A program made the position numbers and the translations under genes. The notes beneath the pieces were generated by a model, which ran no database searches, was not told the origin of the DNA, and was given only the letters and a program-made list of their open reading frames with translations. A stretch of DNA of 64,000 nucleotides, taken from assembly GCA_002633005.1 (NCBI GenBank), contig NMRA01000047.1:957326-1021325 (forward strand), given 5' to 3'. Positions 27,561 through 41,597 of this stretch are shown piece by piece. Within the stretch, counting starts at the first letter, position 1; each line of letters begins with the position of its first letter. This DNA is from Phoronis australis. Lineage: Eukaryota; Phoronida; Phoronidae.

Positions 27561-30500
27561 AAAAGAAACACTCCAGCTTGTCAAAATCAATGGGCTACAA
27601 TGATGACGCTTTAACGATTTGTGTTTTTTTTCAACTGCAGCTTAACTCTTCAACATAGCTTTTGCACAATTATGCTGTAGACCGAGTAGATTGTTTCCGT
27701 GACCAAATTTGCCGCAAATGGAATTCAATCCAGTTTGAAATTGGCGATTCAGAGTCCACTTAATTTTCACTGTGCGTGGCTTAACAATCAGCAAATGTCG
27801 GAAAATCGTGCCTGTTGACGACAATCAAACAAAAAGTTTGGTGACGACAAAATCGAACTGAGTCTTAAATTGTTGTGAGAAGTCACGAGATCAATATAAC
27901 GGAGAAGAAAGGAGGCTATGTTGGCGTTTTTATGAACAATGGCGTCTAATTCCAGGAACAGTCAAAACATAGAACCTTAATTATTCATGTGTTTGTCTGA
28001 GTAGTTAACGCATCCAGCTAACAAACCCAACACAAATTAATGCATTCATCATGGGTCAATTACCAGTCAAGCTGGGGAAAATATGTATGTCCAACAGAGA
28101 CCCCTCAACAGAACATGGGGAAATCAAGTGTAAATTATGCTGTCAGAACATACACACTTCCACTAATTACCACAACAAATTTGGGTGTAAGATTTCATGA
28201 AAATGACATTTTGCCATTTTCAAACAAAATGACCAAACAACAAGGTATGAATTGCAGAATTAGAATAAGCCAGTCCTATTGCAACATTCACTATTAATTA
28301 ATAAAACTGAACAAAAAAGGTGGATGGTCAAGTCTGCTGAATACCCCAATGCTGTACATTTGAACTGCATTAAGACAAAGAAAATTAATGGGTGTGACAC
28401 TTGTAAAATAACGTGAACCTAGACGTTTTTTCCCCACCTAATCCTAAAAAAAACACAAACTGGCCCCAGTGACAATACGTAGTCAAGTGAATCTTCCTTG
28501 AAATAATGAACTTGTCCTGAAAACTTTTGGTGTCTGAAGTTGAATGGGCTGTCAGAAGGAGATAACAGGCTGGCCACACAATGTAATCTATATCTGACCA
28601 GCACATACTTCGTTTTTGATTTACGGACAGGCAGATGTGGCCAACTACCACAGATGCCAGTCTCGCTACTTTTGGGCCTGTACATGTCTGTTAGTTGCAG
28701 TTGTGTCACTTGTACTTGGTCCCATATTAGATGATGCTCCGCCCATGCCGCCAGTAGAGTTCTATTTCAAAGCACGCAGCAGCACGATTGGTCAATTTTC
28801 AGTGAATCAGTGGCGGCGACACCCGGCCTGCACTCCCAGTATCTCCTGATAATCGCCCGACTGTCCAGAGACATGGCCATCTTTTTGATTAGAGTCAGAA
28901 GCTTTAAGTGACCAAGGCAGTAACTAAAACAGTGTTTTTCTCCAGTGGTCAAACACCTAGATTTATAAGAATTACAGTCCAGGTGGGACAACTAAACCAC
29001 TCTCAAACAAGATCTCAGGTCAGAAGCAAACATCAACACTACGAACCATTTTAATTAAGCTTAAGGTGGCACTAGTGAAACAAAGGTCCTGCTTGTAAAA
29101 GTGGAAGAATTCAGGTCAGGCCCCTCCCCCACTTTTGGTAAACTGCTTTCTGCTCTCACTTCATTCAGATAACAAAAGAGCACCCATTTCATCACTGGCA
29201 CCATCTAGTGAGCTTTGGAAACTTTTACTTACTGGGAATATGGCAAACAGTAGTTTTCAAAATAAACTGGACATGCTTGGACAGAATTCTGTCAGACTAC
29301 CAAACTTAGAAGAACTTCATATCAAATTTATTTGGCAATTTACTAAAAAAATTGCCACAATAAAATGATGTTGTGTGAGGTTTTGTTGAGAATTTGGAAG
29401 AATTTAAACATGTTCTTGTTGAAAGGAAATGGACATTTAATTGTGTTTTTGTGCGTCAAAGGTTTGTCTAACGATGTCTAGTTAACTTTTTGAAAACAGC
29501 TGTGTATAAGAAAGTATATTCAAGTCCTCCCAGTATGTGGAAAAATGCGTTAGTCCCAGATTATTTGTTTGCTGAACATGTTTTGACTTCAAAGATAGTT
29601 AATATTTTGTCAAACAACACATCTTTATCTTTAAAACCATTATTTGCTTAGTCAAAAAGCAGCTGTACTCTAACAGGAATGCGATAACCTTGCCTTGTAA
29701 CAGCAAATACGATTCTGAAGAAAATAATTTCCTGGTAATACCAGAACTCGGTTTCTGGCAGCTTTAAAAATCCAATTAACTATAGACTCGTGGAAATGCA
29801 AACTGTAAATATCAACCAGACGATGAACAAGTTGCATGGTTTTGAGTGTAACATTTTAAAAAAAGCAAAACATCAAGTTGTCCAGTGTCAGACTAAATGG
29901 ACTTCTTAACAAACTGAGAAAGAATGGTACTAAATGGTCTATCTGTTGTTTGATCATGTATGACAAACACCATGCTCTTGATTGATGACTATCAAAGAGA
30001 GCGCAAAAATCGACAGGAAATCGAATCACTGGGTTTATTCAGACGTGACCGAAAGACAATAAAATAAGACATTGCAGCAAAATTCATCATACAATTGTCG
30101 ATTATCAAAGGAATTGATACATAAATACATTTTATCTAAGTCAACTGACTAACTGAAAATGGTGCTACCAGGTAATCAAGTGGTACGTAGATAAATTGCA
30201 ACGGATTGCTTTTAGTTAGATTTGGTTAATATTTAATCAGACAAATGGTGTGACAAGACTATTGCTATCATTTATGTAAAGCAACAAAACGGGACAAGGA
30301 TTAACGTAAATGATTCCAGGGAAATCGCTTGTGCTTAAAAACAAAAGTAATAATCTTATGAACGCTAAATATCATACAACACAACGAAATATATTATTAT
30401 AAACATTCATATTCACAGAAAATGCACGCCTATGATCTCTTTTCTTTTAAATACTTATAAAAGACAAAACATGTCATTGACCACAAGACAGCAAGCTCGG

Positions 30501-30745
30501 AAGAATACTTATTTTAGCTTTGACAGGAAGTCAAGAGTTTTTTCTTGAATGATAGAAACAGAAATTATCAATAATACTAATAATAAAGAACTGCCGGTCT
30601 TACTCAAAACAATGTGATTACAACTGAAAAAATATAATTATTTTACTGGGCAATGGGGTTTAAACTCGGATAACCTCATCAGCAAGTCACTGTAACCTGG
30701 GTACACTAGGCATGCCAACTGTATTTAGTAAGTAGATCCAATGCC

Positions 30746-31221
30746 CAGGGCTTGGAATGACCAATGACAAAAAACGCGGAAACTTTTACGGCCCAAATCA
30801 TACGCGTTACCCAATCTTGAAATGGTCGATGTGAACCTTTCCCCGACAAAAATCGGGAGGATTACAAAAAAACCTTACCACCATCAGTAGCATGTGCCTG
30901 CGTCCTTTTAGCTCGTCTGTCCACTCCCAACCCACACATTTTTGGCTGCAAAGCCGTAGTATTTGTCGCCGCGGTTTACAATAACACGAGACGCCATTGA
31001 AAATCCCACAACGCTATCCCAGATGCCCTGGCAATGTTGACAATTTACGTTCCTCCGAAACATAAAGAGCAACTTCCGCTTCCCGCGGTAAGAAAGGAAT
31101 TTGCCGCGGAAATTTTATATCAAATCCGATTTTTTTTTTACGCGGAAATATAATAAAATGCGCGGACAGAACATTTGAAAAAAGCGGAAATCCGCGTTTC
31201 AGCGGAAAATTCCAAGCCCTG
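30746..31221. mobile_element. 476-base element with 13-base terminal inverted repeats
   Basis: cagggcttggaat (30746-30758) and attccaagccctg (31209-31221) are perfect inverted repeats. The 6 bases aatgcc flank both ends directly, and longer similar flanks (ccaactgtatttagtaag, ccaactgcattttgtaag) follow on each side. The interior is rich in gcgg and ccgcg motifs. No transposase frame is present, so it would be non-autonomous. Confidence 0.65.
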
Positions 31222-32395
31222 AATGCCCCAACTGCATTTTGTAAGAAGATCCAACAATGTCTCGCTTTACAAGACAACTGCCAGAAAATGTTCGTAGCTC
31301 TGTGGTAGCGAAATATTCCTCGAATGCCTTATGTTACTTTCTTATTAGGGAAACTTGCGGTCAATTGAAACTCCATCACAACTCCCCTTCCTATTTCTCC
31401 ACTTACTCATCTCCGGCAAGGGACATCTGAGTTATCGCTCTCTCTCTCTCCGGATTGATCAACAGATGGCGCCAATGATTCATACTCTTTGTCATGTTTT
31501 CAAACAGGTTTGCATGTCTCCTTCTTCCAATAAAAATATGAAAATAACACACACACTCCACACACACACAATCCAAAGGACTAATGGACGATATCAAACA
31601 TTTGTGATTAAAACCAGCAGATACCCCTTTATTTATAATGCTTTAAAACCAGAAACCTTCAGAATCTAAAAAAAAAATTTTCTAACGTGAACAAATTTAG
31701 AAAACAGCTTCTTGGAGTTTCTAGAAGAAATTATGCAGAAACATTCCTTCTTAAATTGAAGAGGATCATATCCCAATAGCTCACTAGATCAAAGCTTGCT
31801 CTAAGCACCAGTGTAAACAGCAGTGAGCTTAGTATAAACTTCCATTAAGATTCAGTGAATGTTGATAACCTGATCAGGTATTCCAAGACTGACTGTGTTT
31901 TAGTGTGTAAAGCTCAAAAAAGAATACAGTGTGCAAAACAAGGACAAATGACAAGGTCACAAGATGAATTAAGAGTTCATTTGGAATACAAAGTACAACA
32001 GCTGGGTAATAGTAAGATGATACTATGTGATTGTAATGAGGTGTGTGTGACTAATTAATAATACTTCCACCTCAGTGTCATCACCATGACCGGCTATTAA
32101 CAGTTTGGAATATGCACACCAGGTCTGAAAATTGACATTAGAGGAAATATTCAATCACAAAGTGGGGTCAGACAGGTTAGCTAAGGTTATGCTCTAATGA
32201 TTCCACTCTGACCATATCAATTAACTTGGTAGCAGATTCAAGTTGTTTGTGAGCCATGCGTTTTGAGAAGTGTATCCGAAGATTCAGATTTAAAGTAAGA
32301 AGCTGTCACTGCTATTATTTCTTGACAAATTTTGATGCTTCAAAAACGGATTCTGGATGTTTTTTCTATAATACAGACAGATATATCCAACGGAA

Positions 32396-32441
32396 ATGTA
32401 AAAATAGGTGCAAGCAATGTAAAAATAGGTGCAAGCAATGT
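32396..32441. repeat. 20-base tandem duplication
   Basis: taaaaataggtgcaagcaat occurs twice in a row without a mismatch. Confidence 0.9.
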
Positions 32442-33131
32442 TTCAGTGGTCAGGCACTGTTGGTTTGTAACACGAATCATCAAAAGCCTGAGGGAGTTGC
32501 ACAAACACACAGTGTGATGCAGTCTCCAGTTTCGCAACAGGTAATGTTGAGATGGGTTAATAAAAAATTCAAAGAAAAGCGAGACAAAGAGTTCAACGGG
32601 GTGATAGTGTTGATTTATAAATACACCATTCCCCAATTCCCTAGCAGTCTTATTTTGGATGATTATCATTATCATTATAAGCATTATCTATTATGCTAAT
32701 TACGACAACAAACCAAAGAAATCCACCAGAGCATAAGGACGTTGTTAGCTGCCTCTTGTCGGAGTCCGATAGAATACAGGTGGTATACAATTGTGTAAAG
32801 AAACATAACTTGTATGTGTAACAGACAGCCTTGCATCTAATAAGGCAATGATTTGCGTAAAGGAATACAAGGTGTATATGTAGTCATGCATGGAGTTGGG
32901 CAACGATTTGAGTCAGAAATGTGAGCAATTTAACAGCTTGGAACAGAATTACTTGTTTGAAGTGGAATAACATCCTGTACTTGAGATGTACCAAAACGAA
33001 TCACTGGCTTCACACTGTAGAAAAAAGTCTTTGATTTAGGACAGGAAAAGTAATGAGAATGTGATGTTTCAATTTGTCAATTTTTTGTGTAAAAATTCAA
33101 GGACAGCAATATGTATGCAAACGCTTGAAGT

Positions 33132-33500
33132 TATGTAGAGCTTATTGACAAGTGAATATTCAGCCAAAAATTTAAAAACTATAGATTTTATCTCAGTGAA
33201 AGTAAACATACCACGGTATTTTCTAAAAGAAGACAGCTTGCAGCATTCAATCTTGGACTTGTTTCCCGTCTGTTATTAATTGGATAGCGCGATTTTTTGT
33301 AAATTTTATCAAATACGAAAGATACATTGACAGCAAAACAACACGATCAAAATAAATATGATCAAATTTCATTTGATAAAAATGTTCAGGATGAGATCTC
33401 AAAAACACTTTTACAGTTTCCTAAGATATCATTTCGTTCCCGATTCCTGCAACATTAAGATTTTTTTCATGAAAACCATAGTCCCGCATGCAAAAGTGCA
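33132..33500. mobile_element. Partial miniature inverted-repeat element copy
   Basis: The left end reads gttatgtagagcttattgac, followed by aaaactatagattttatctc and gagatctcaaaaacactttt, ending near the segment catgcaaaagtgc. The right terminal repeat is missing. Confidence 0.55.
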
Positions 33501-34749
33501 TAAAGCCGTATTTGAAGGCTTCGTGTGCATTAAAACATAAAAACACTTGCAAAATTCCTGGAGCACGCTGGTAGACTTGCCGAGTATGAGTAGTGAACAC
33601 AGTGTCTGTTGCAATGGTGCCTGTAGAAGGCCTAACTTACGTGTCCGCTTTTTGTATTGCGTATTTTATTTTGCAAAATTCCAACACCATAGTACTATTG
33701 TCATTATCATTATCATTATTACCCGTTATGGAAATTATGCAAATACTGTAACATCACTGACATCACATGATTGGCCAGTGCAAGTGATGAGTTGAGCCAC
33801 ATGGAATACCTGCTGTGTGTGCAAATGAGCAAGGTCCAATCATGTAACTAGCTATGATGCACAAATATAAGATTCTGGACTTAGTTTATTAGCAAAAAGA
33901 CCGCAATATGCAAACGAGTTCCACCAAGGATCCCATTCCTTGTATATTCACAAAAGGTAAATTTCAACACTACCTGCTGCTATGAGAACTTATTGCCCAG
34001 TCAAACATGTGGAGACATGTCATTCATGCTAATTAATTACAATAACCAGAAATGTGTGCATCACATACCTAAACACTATTACCCAAGCATTTGGCCTTTG
34101 AAACTGCTTGAACAAGTGTTGAATTACATAAGGACCAACTGGCTGTTGATAGTTAAATTTAATACATATGGGAAAATGGCTGCTGGATCCACTGTGTGGC
34201 ACCAGGAACAAAAGGACATGTTTCACATGGAAAATGCCGTATTTTGGAATTCAAAGACTAATTCTAAATAGTGGATCCGTATTTGAGACAAAAAAATACA
34301 AATGGCAATGCATGGTGTGCATGCGGTGCGTATGTGTTTGAAACCTTATTAGTGTGAATCAACTTGACGTTTATAGAAATTATCACTTGCACCATGCATT
34401 CATTTTGTATTTTGTATTTTCTGGGTAAACATTCTGGTGAATACAATAAAAATACCTCAAAAAGAATACAAAACGAAAATGGAAAAACACTCAGCAATCA
34501 AATTCGAGTGCTTGCAAAATTCAAGCCTGAACTTTCTCCGGATTTACATGGTCTTACCAGACACCACATAACGCTGATATGATTTCCTCAAGCATCGATA
34601 TTACTTATAATAAAGGGTTGATAAATAAATCACATCAGAACCTGAAAGAGCATTTCCTGCTGGGATGGGTGGCTCAATGTAGCTATGATAACAAGTTGTT
34701 AATGACTGCAACTCTTTAACATGGAGGCATTACCATAGTTCCCGCAGGG

Positions 34750-34798
34750 TACCGGGCAGTTTTGGACGGCTTACCAAGCAGTTTTGGACGGCTTTTAG
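34750..34798. repeat. Short tandem duplication
   Basis: gcagttttggacggctta is followed directly by a second copy, gcagttttggacggcttt. Confidence 0.9.
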
Positions 34799-37700
34799 TC
34801 CAGTCATTCTAGGGCTCCAGAAGGCCCAACCAAGAAAAAATTGCAACAGAAGGTTTTTTGCATAAATGGAATCTTCAAACATCCCTTGGTGACAGAAAAA
34901 AGTCTACCCAAATCGGAGTGGTGGAAATCAGTTTTTTAAGATGAGGACAACTTTTACAATGCCTATTCAACACGCCCTTTGTATTGATATAGATCTGAGC
35001 TAATGAAGTTCAAAGGTAATAGCTAGCTACCATTAACAGTCTCAACAATGGTTGCTGTTAGTACCCCCAATTTTGTTTTCTCCGACATTTGCAGAGTTAC
35101 AGCCTGCAACTCTGGAGAGTAGTTTTAACTTGGTACATTATAAATATTACAAAATGACTAAAAAGGTTATCTTCACATAGGGCCACTTCCCAAAGGAACG
35201 ATGTGTTTCATGTTGGTTTTCTTTATTTAATTTTTAATGCTTCTGCCCACTTTTTTTTCTCACCGGAAACGGGTTGATAACTTTTTATCTAAGTTTTAAA
35301 CTTGAAGTACCAAAACAATGGTAGATTTTGATCGCCAGCGAAACTTAATTAGTTAAGTTCATTGTGAACCCGTACCTGAACTTTCCACATTACAAGTAGG
35401 CTTACACTAAACATTTCACGTGTCATTAAAGTTTAATCTTTATCAGAACTCAAATTATAAAATATATACAAAAGTGGAAATACGGTAATAACCAGAACTG
35501 AAAATTTGGAATCTTTGGACAAGTTGGGTGGCACTGACTATATAATTATTTCAGCTCTTTGTCAGTAACAAAAAATGAAAAGTGGGCACAAGTTAAGTAC
35601 AACTACTGTTTCCTGGTTTCAAGTGTGATTAAAAGAGATTGAAAGAATATTAAAAAATGAATGCATGTGATGATGATCAGCGTTTGTATATCCACCGAGT
35701 ATATCAATACGCGCGGTAGTTTATCTTCAATCGTACCCAATGGTTGTAGTTTTTAGCCGGGAGTGGTCATGAACACACAAATTTACCGTACTTTTACTTC
35801 TCACACATGTAGTTGTGTAACCATACAATTATGCTCCAATATATAATATTTACACTGTTATTGTCATGTGATCACTGTTTAATGGATGTCGGGTGATGTT
35901 TGCGTAAGAGAAGTACTAGACTATATAGTTATGTTATGTGACTGGATAATCAGGCAGCTATTATTTTGCTTGTAACAATGAGCTTCTGGAGATTATTCTA
36001 TAAACTGATACGTGCCACCACTTGGAAAGTCTATCAATTAAAGGCTGTTAAAACTAGATGGAACATGGTTTTCAATGGAACATGTCTTGAAGAACATCTG
36101 TTGCCCAAATACTTCATAACTTACTGATGCACATGTATCTGTAACCTGTACCAAGGATGTGTGACTGTGCAATGTGGGTGAATGCTCATATATATCAGTG
36201 CACGTGTGATCACGTTCATTTATTATACTTGCGTGAACACGTAAATGGATGAACACATATTCATATAGGTGTAAAACCTGCACTGGTGTCCATGTGTGAA
36301 TGCCCATAAAACTTCACCACCTTCAGCACCCAAAGTGACGACCCAGTAAATGAAGATGGGTTAAACTTATCCAGTATGACGGAAGTCGGTACGGCAATGT
36401 CCTTTGCAAGGAGGAAAAGTAGTTTAGTTTTCGTTTAATGATTGCCATTCCGGGAGGGTTTTGCATGGTTCATCAGACTCTATCAGTATTACAGATAAGG
36501 GCGTGTGACTCGGTGCTAATAACTCCTGAAGCATGCCAACAAAGCTGCATTTCGCCACTGTTTAGCTGCCGATGTTGAATTACTAACAGCAGCAATTTGC
36601 AGTTTAAAAATATGTTCACCCAACCTTGAACTGTTGCCAGATGAGCCCACAACTCTTAGTCACAGACAGTGCCAACAAATGCCATTGTTGAATTCGCAAT
36701 ATTATATTGGCCAATCTCAATAAACTCTGAAATGTTTTCTTGAGCCCTTGATGGTTTCAATGTTCTTGTTGGTAACATAGATAGAATCCTGTCACGGTAC
36801 TGAGCATTAAGAGGTAAAATTCTGAGACTAAAAGGACTAATTCTACTTTTGTTTTTTGCCTGTCAAGCAGGGCGACGTTGTAGCTTTAATTATTAATGAG
36901 CAGAACAGGGAGAAGCCACTGGCAAAATATCAACTGCAGTCAGTCAGTTCAGTAGTAGTAGTAGTCTTTCTGTTCCAGTTTATTTTTCTCAATAGTTGAA
37001 TTTTTCTAAAATGTGCTGTTGTTTTCATTTGGAAAACTTACAGCACTGAGTCACAGAAAAAGGGAAAAACACGAACAAAAACAAGGAAGAGCAATCAGTC
37101 TCCTCATGAATGTTCTGGTGAATTGTGACTGACAGACGTTTTAACCATGGGAAATGCAAAGTACACACATATACTATTCAACCCTATCCATGAGGGAGTT
37201 TCCAGTAGCAGACACGATAGCCATAAAAAAATACACTCTTTTTACAATTTTGTAGACAGGCAACATGAAACTGAAATATTCAGCTAAAATAGCGCAAAGC
37301 AGCCTATCATCCTTCACGGACTCTTCTTGTTGTTTTTAAAAGTTGCTGGAAAGGAGTTTGGCAAATGAGACAGCTAAAATTCAAATTACATTGAAATTTT
37401 TATATGTTATGCATCGAAACAAACCACAATCTTTGGTTCAAGTACAAAAAATACCAAAAGCTGTGTGTCCCTGCATTTCATAATCGCAAAAAGTAATTAA
37501 ACGAGCTCCCTAGCAAAATCTGATCTGCAATTATTATTAATGAATTCAATTACATTTGGCTTTAAGGTTTTTCGTCCCCAGATCATTTCAATGTATAACA
37601 TACAAAAATTTAACTTCGTTGCCTAACTCGGGTCCATTAATTTTAAAGTTGGCCACCAGATTGAATTCACAGCGTTATAAAACATAAGGTTTTGTTAAAG

Positions 37701-38404
37701 TCAATATATCAACACTACTTACTTAAGGCGCTGTTTATGTGAAATCACCTCTGTGTCCAGGCTGATTGTACTGTATTTAGTACATGGCATATCATCCTTG
37801 TGTTACTTAAGAAAAACAAACTAAATTTACATCTACAAGCTGCTAATTCTCAGGTGACCATAGAACTTAGTGAAAATCCCTACCAAATGAAATTTGAGGT
37901 TCTTGTGTTAAATACTGAGTAAACACAAGCAGAGTTCAGTAATCCATGTCAGATTACCTAAAACAATGAGAGTACTGAGAGTTTATTGGAAGTTTCAGCA
38001 GCTGAAGAAGAATGATAGGTTCCAAGTAAAACAATCATGAAATAAATCAGAGTTGAATTCAGGCAAGAACCCACCAAGGAAATGACCAAATTACAATCAT
38101 TCATAGGCCACTTGAGAAATAGGTCACGTTTCAGTACTTGACGTAAAACTTCATGATTTGCCAAAATTTATGATGGAGCATATTCCCGCATGCCTAATCA
38201 CAAAACTGATGAACACCACCGCTGAGCTAACGGTCCATTCTGTACCGGTGGCAAGATGGGTTTGGACTTTGGGACATTACATGAGGGACATTTTAAAGCC
38301 CATGTTTTTGGTACGCTTGGTAGACATGAATGAAAGAGAATAATTGATAGGACTGTTGTAAAATTCGTGGCTTGTTGGTCCGAGCCATGTGAAAACAATG
38401 CATG

Positions 38405-38620
38405 TTAAAATCTCACAAATTTCCGACAAACGTTGTTACCAAAATTACTTCATTTTTCAAATGCTTCCCACATTGATGGAAATGCCCAAAATTTCTCAGA
38501 ATCACAGTCTGATGGTAGGTATGGTATAGATGTTTTAAATACAATCTGGCACTTATTTGGTGTTACTTATCTTTTATGAAAAAACGAAAAAAGTCACTTG
38601 TCCGCCATATTGTGGCCTAA
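38405..38620. repeat. Reverse-orientation relative of the ggacacaatatg repeat, second copy
   Basis: It contains ccgacaaacgttgttaccaa and cttgtccgccatattgtggc, which match 25440-25665 in order. Confidence 0.5.
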
Positions 38621-40311
38621 ACTGATGTGCTTGTACAGTAACTGTGTATGTAGGTGAAGGAAAAGGCTTCATAGTAGTAAGAATCATTAAACAAAGACCA
38701 TTAGATAATGACTGTCCCACCTCTCATCAACAAAAGGAAGCCATTTCTATGGCTAGCACAAAAGTTTGTTGCATATTAGAATGAAGGGCTTCATGATATC
38801 CTCAATCCGCAAGCGAAAACTGAAGACAATTTAAATCATAAACATAGGTTTACTCCCTGTTCTAAATCTTTAAGTAGCAATAAACCCCCCTTCTGCCAAA
38901 GAAACTAACCTTTGATTTAGACCACTTACTGAGTCTCAACTTGTTCCTTACTCAAATGAGAACTGGGTTTCGGTCTTGCAAAGGAATGACAGTTCATTAT
39001 TGCTCAAGACCAAGCCTGGAAAATAAAATGTCAGGTCGCGACAAAGTCACCTTGCACAGCATGGTCTCGAGCAATAGCGAACGTCAAGTTTTTCCAAGCA
39101 CTGAAAACACATTATTAGTACACTGCCCACGTAAGTTCCCAGTGGGAGGAGTGTGGTAAGAGTGTAACAAGCACTCCATTGGATGAGATTATGAGAGAGT
39201 CTTGCATGCAAAATACCCATTGCACATCTCAGAAACACTGTCACATCAATGAATCTCAAAGAAACAGGAAATCAATGACTGAGGCTAGATGTTTATTCTC
39301 TTCCGCTGGTTTTCAATGAACAAAAGTGACCATGCACCTTGGTAATTAAGTGAGATAGTACATTACAACATTTCGCAGCTGCTCGTGTATGCTAAAAGAC
39401 GTCAAAATAGAACCAAAAGGAATGGGTTTGCTGGCAATCTGATGGCTCCAAAATTTTGCTATTTCATTTATGATAGATATAGCGTCTTCAACTTTACTAC
39501 AAAAATAAATGCCAACATAGCGGCTTTTCCATTTTACAAAGTATGGTTACGTTATCAAAATAACTGAAATTTTCCCACCTAAGTTTTGTTTTGAGATAGC
39601 TAGACGTTCAGCACAAATGGAAGTTAAGTTTTCTCAACATTTATTTGTCTGAGAAATTTTGGCAAAAATGAAATTCCACATGTGCACTACATTAGTGTGG
39701 TTAAATGAAGAGCAGTATGAATTGTCTACTGGGAGATATTAGGAGCAGAAATGGTCACTAATGAAAAAAAATCAACAAATAAAGAAGAGCAGCCAGCAAA
39801 AATAAAAAAAATCATATTAAAATGATTAAGACAACTGGTCTGTCTCACTTGAGTATTGACTGACAAAAACATGTCCAGGAAGTGAAGTCACACAACCAGA
39901 ACTGACAAGCAGGAACAAGATTGCTGTTGGTTTCAGAACACACACATTTACCGGAATAAGAGATAGGGTAGTGTTTTACCAATGACATTTTAGACGAAGT
40001 TAAATCACAAGAATTCTCTCCGGTGGATCAATATTACCTCATTTGATATAACTGCTAAATAAAAAATGAAATGGCAACACGGGCAGATTAGGTTTCATGT
40101 TGAACAGGTAATGAATGGTTCAGTGGGTATATGGGAAGTCTAGTCAGGAAGCTATCAAGTTTAAATATTCAAAGACAATTCCAATTCTAAAAACTTATCA
40201 ATGCTAAATCAAATCTCCATTTCCTCTCACTAACCATGATTTATGCAAAACTATCATTGTGTGTATTACCTCCATGGTTATCAGTGACTTTGTGTATTGG
40301 TCAGGTTAATG

Positions 40312-40830
40312 TAGGACTATTGAAAACTTGCCAATTTTGTCTAACTTCAGAACATCATATCTCACAAATGGCTGTTGGGATTCAAATGAAACTTTCAGAT
40401 ACTATGTTTTAAGCTCTGTTCACCTAATCACTTTTAGGAATTGCTTTTGAAATGTTCCACTTTTTCGCAAGGGGCTAACAGAAATAGGACTTGGGATTTT
40501 TATGAAAGAACTTGCAGCGAAAAAAGCGAAACGATAATTAAGAAAGCTGTAACGATGTTTTTGAGATTTCATCTTGAACATTTATATCAAACAAAATTTG
40601 ATCATGTTATTCCCGCTGCTGTTGGACCTTTCTCTTTATGCTAAATTTGACTGATGGCCAGGTGATGCAATTAGTGGCAGATGGCTGTTAAGTCAAAAAT
40701 CAAACAATACAGGCTTTCTACTTAAAAAAATGTACACCTTAACTAAGTTAAAATCTATAGTTTTGTACATTTGGCTAAATACATACTTGTGAGTAAGGTC
40801 AAGGGTCACCCTAACTTCCCTTTGTTACTA
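40312..40830. mobile_element. Miniature inverted-repeat element copy
   Basis: This copy has the same orientation as the one at 14265. It shares aacttgccaattttgtctaa, aacatcatatctcacaaatg, gatttcatcttgaacattta and gttaaaatctatagttttgt. The ends (taatgtaggac, and gtgagtaaggtcaagggtca) are worn forms of the terminal repeats. Confidence 0.6.
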
Positions 40831-41413
40831 ACCTGTGATATTTAAATCACAGGTAATGTTTGGTGGACAAACCACCTGTAATCTCCGACATACCCCAATT
40901 CTGTAGTTATTTTATCACACAATATCGCCGACAAGTGAGTGAAATTCTATTTTATCAAATATCTTCACAAAAATAAAGCTAAAGAAAACGTTAGTCTACC
41001 ACTAGCAGAGTTTGTAGTGTCTAGACGTCATTAAACAATGTTGACGAATTTTCCACTATTTCCGGCAAAGAGATTAGCCGCTGAAAAATGGAAAATGACA
41101 ATTCTGACAATTATTTTTGTGCAAAACAAGTGGAGAATTATCATACATTATTCAGATTTAAATTGCCCACCGTTATTATTTGATTTGATTTAATATGATA
41201 CGGGTTTCCAAAAAAATATTCACACAATGACGAAAAAATTGAATCAAATCCCAATATTAACAGGGGTAAGTTGCATAGACATAAGACACTTGTGAACAAG
41301 CCAGAAAACCTAAGGCCACGCAAAATCACGCAAGTGAAAGATGCGCATTACGCAAGCATATTTGAGAACTTAAAAGCCTAGGTAGCAAAAAAGCGGCCAC
41401 TAAGTGATTGGTC

Positions 41414-41597
41414 GATGAATATCGCACTATATCCGTTTCTCCAATGAATATTGCACTATATCCGTTTCTCCAATGAATATTGCACTATATCCGTTTCTCC
41501 AATGAATATTGCACTATATCCGTTTCTCCAATGAATATTGCACTATATCCGTTTCTCCAATGAATATTGCACTATATCCATTTCTCCAATGAATATT
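41414..41597. repeat. 29-base tandem array, about six copies
   Basis: The unit aatgaatattgcactatatc plus cgtttctcc repeats with gaatat at 41417, 41446, 41475, 41504, 41533, 41562 and 41591, exactly 29 bases apart. Copies are nearly identical. It lies about 1.9 kb upstream of receptor coding exon 2. Confidence 0.95.
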
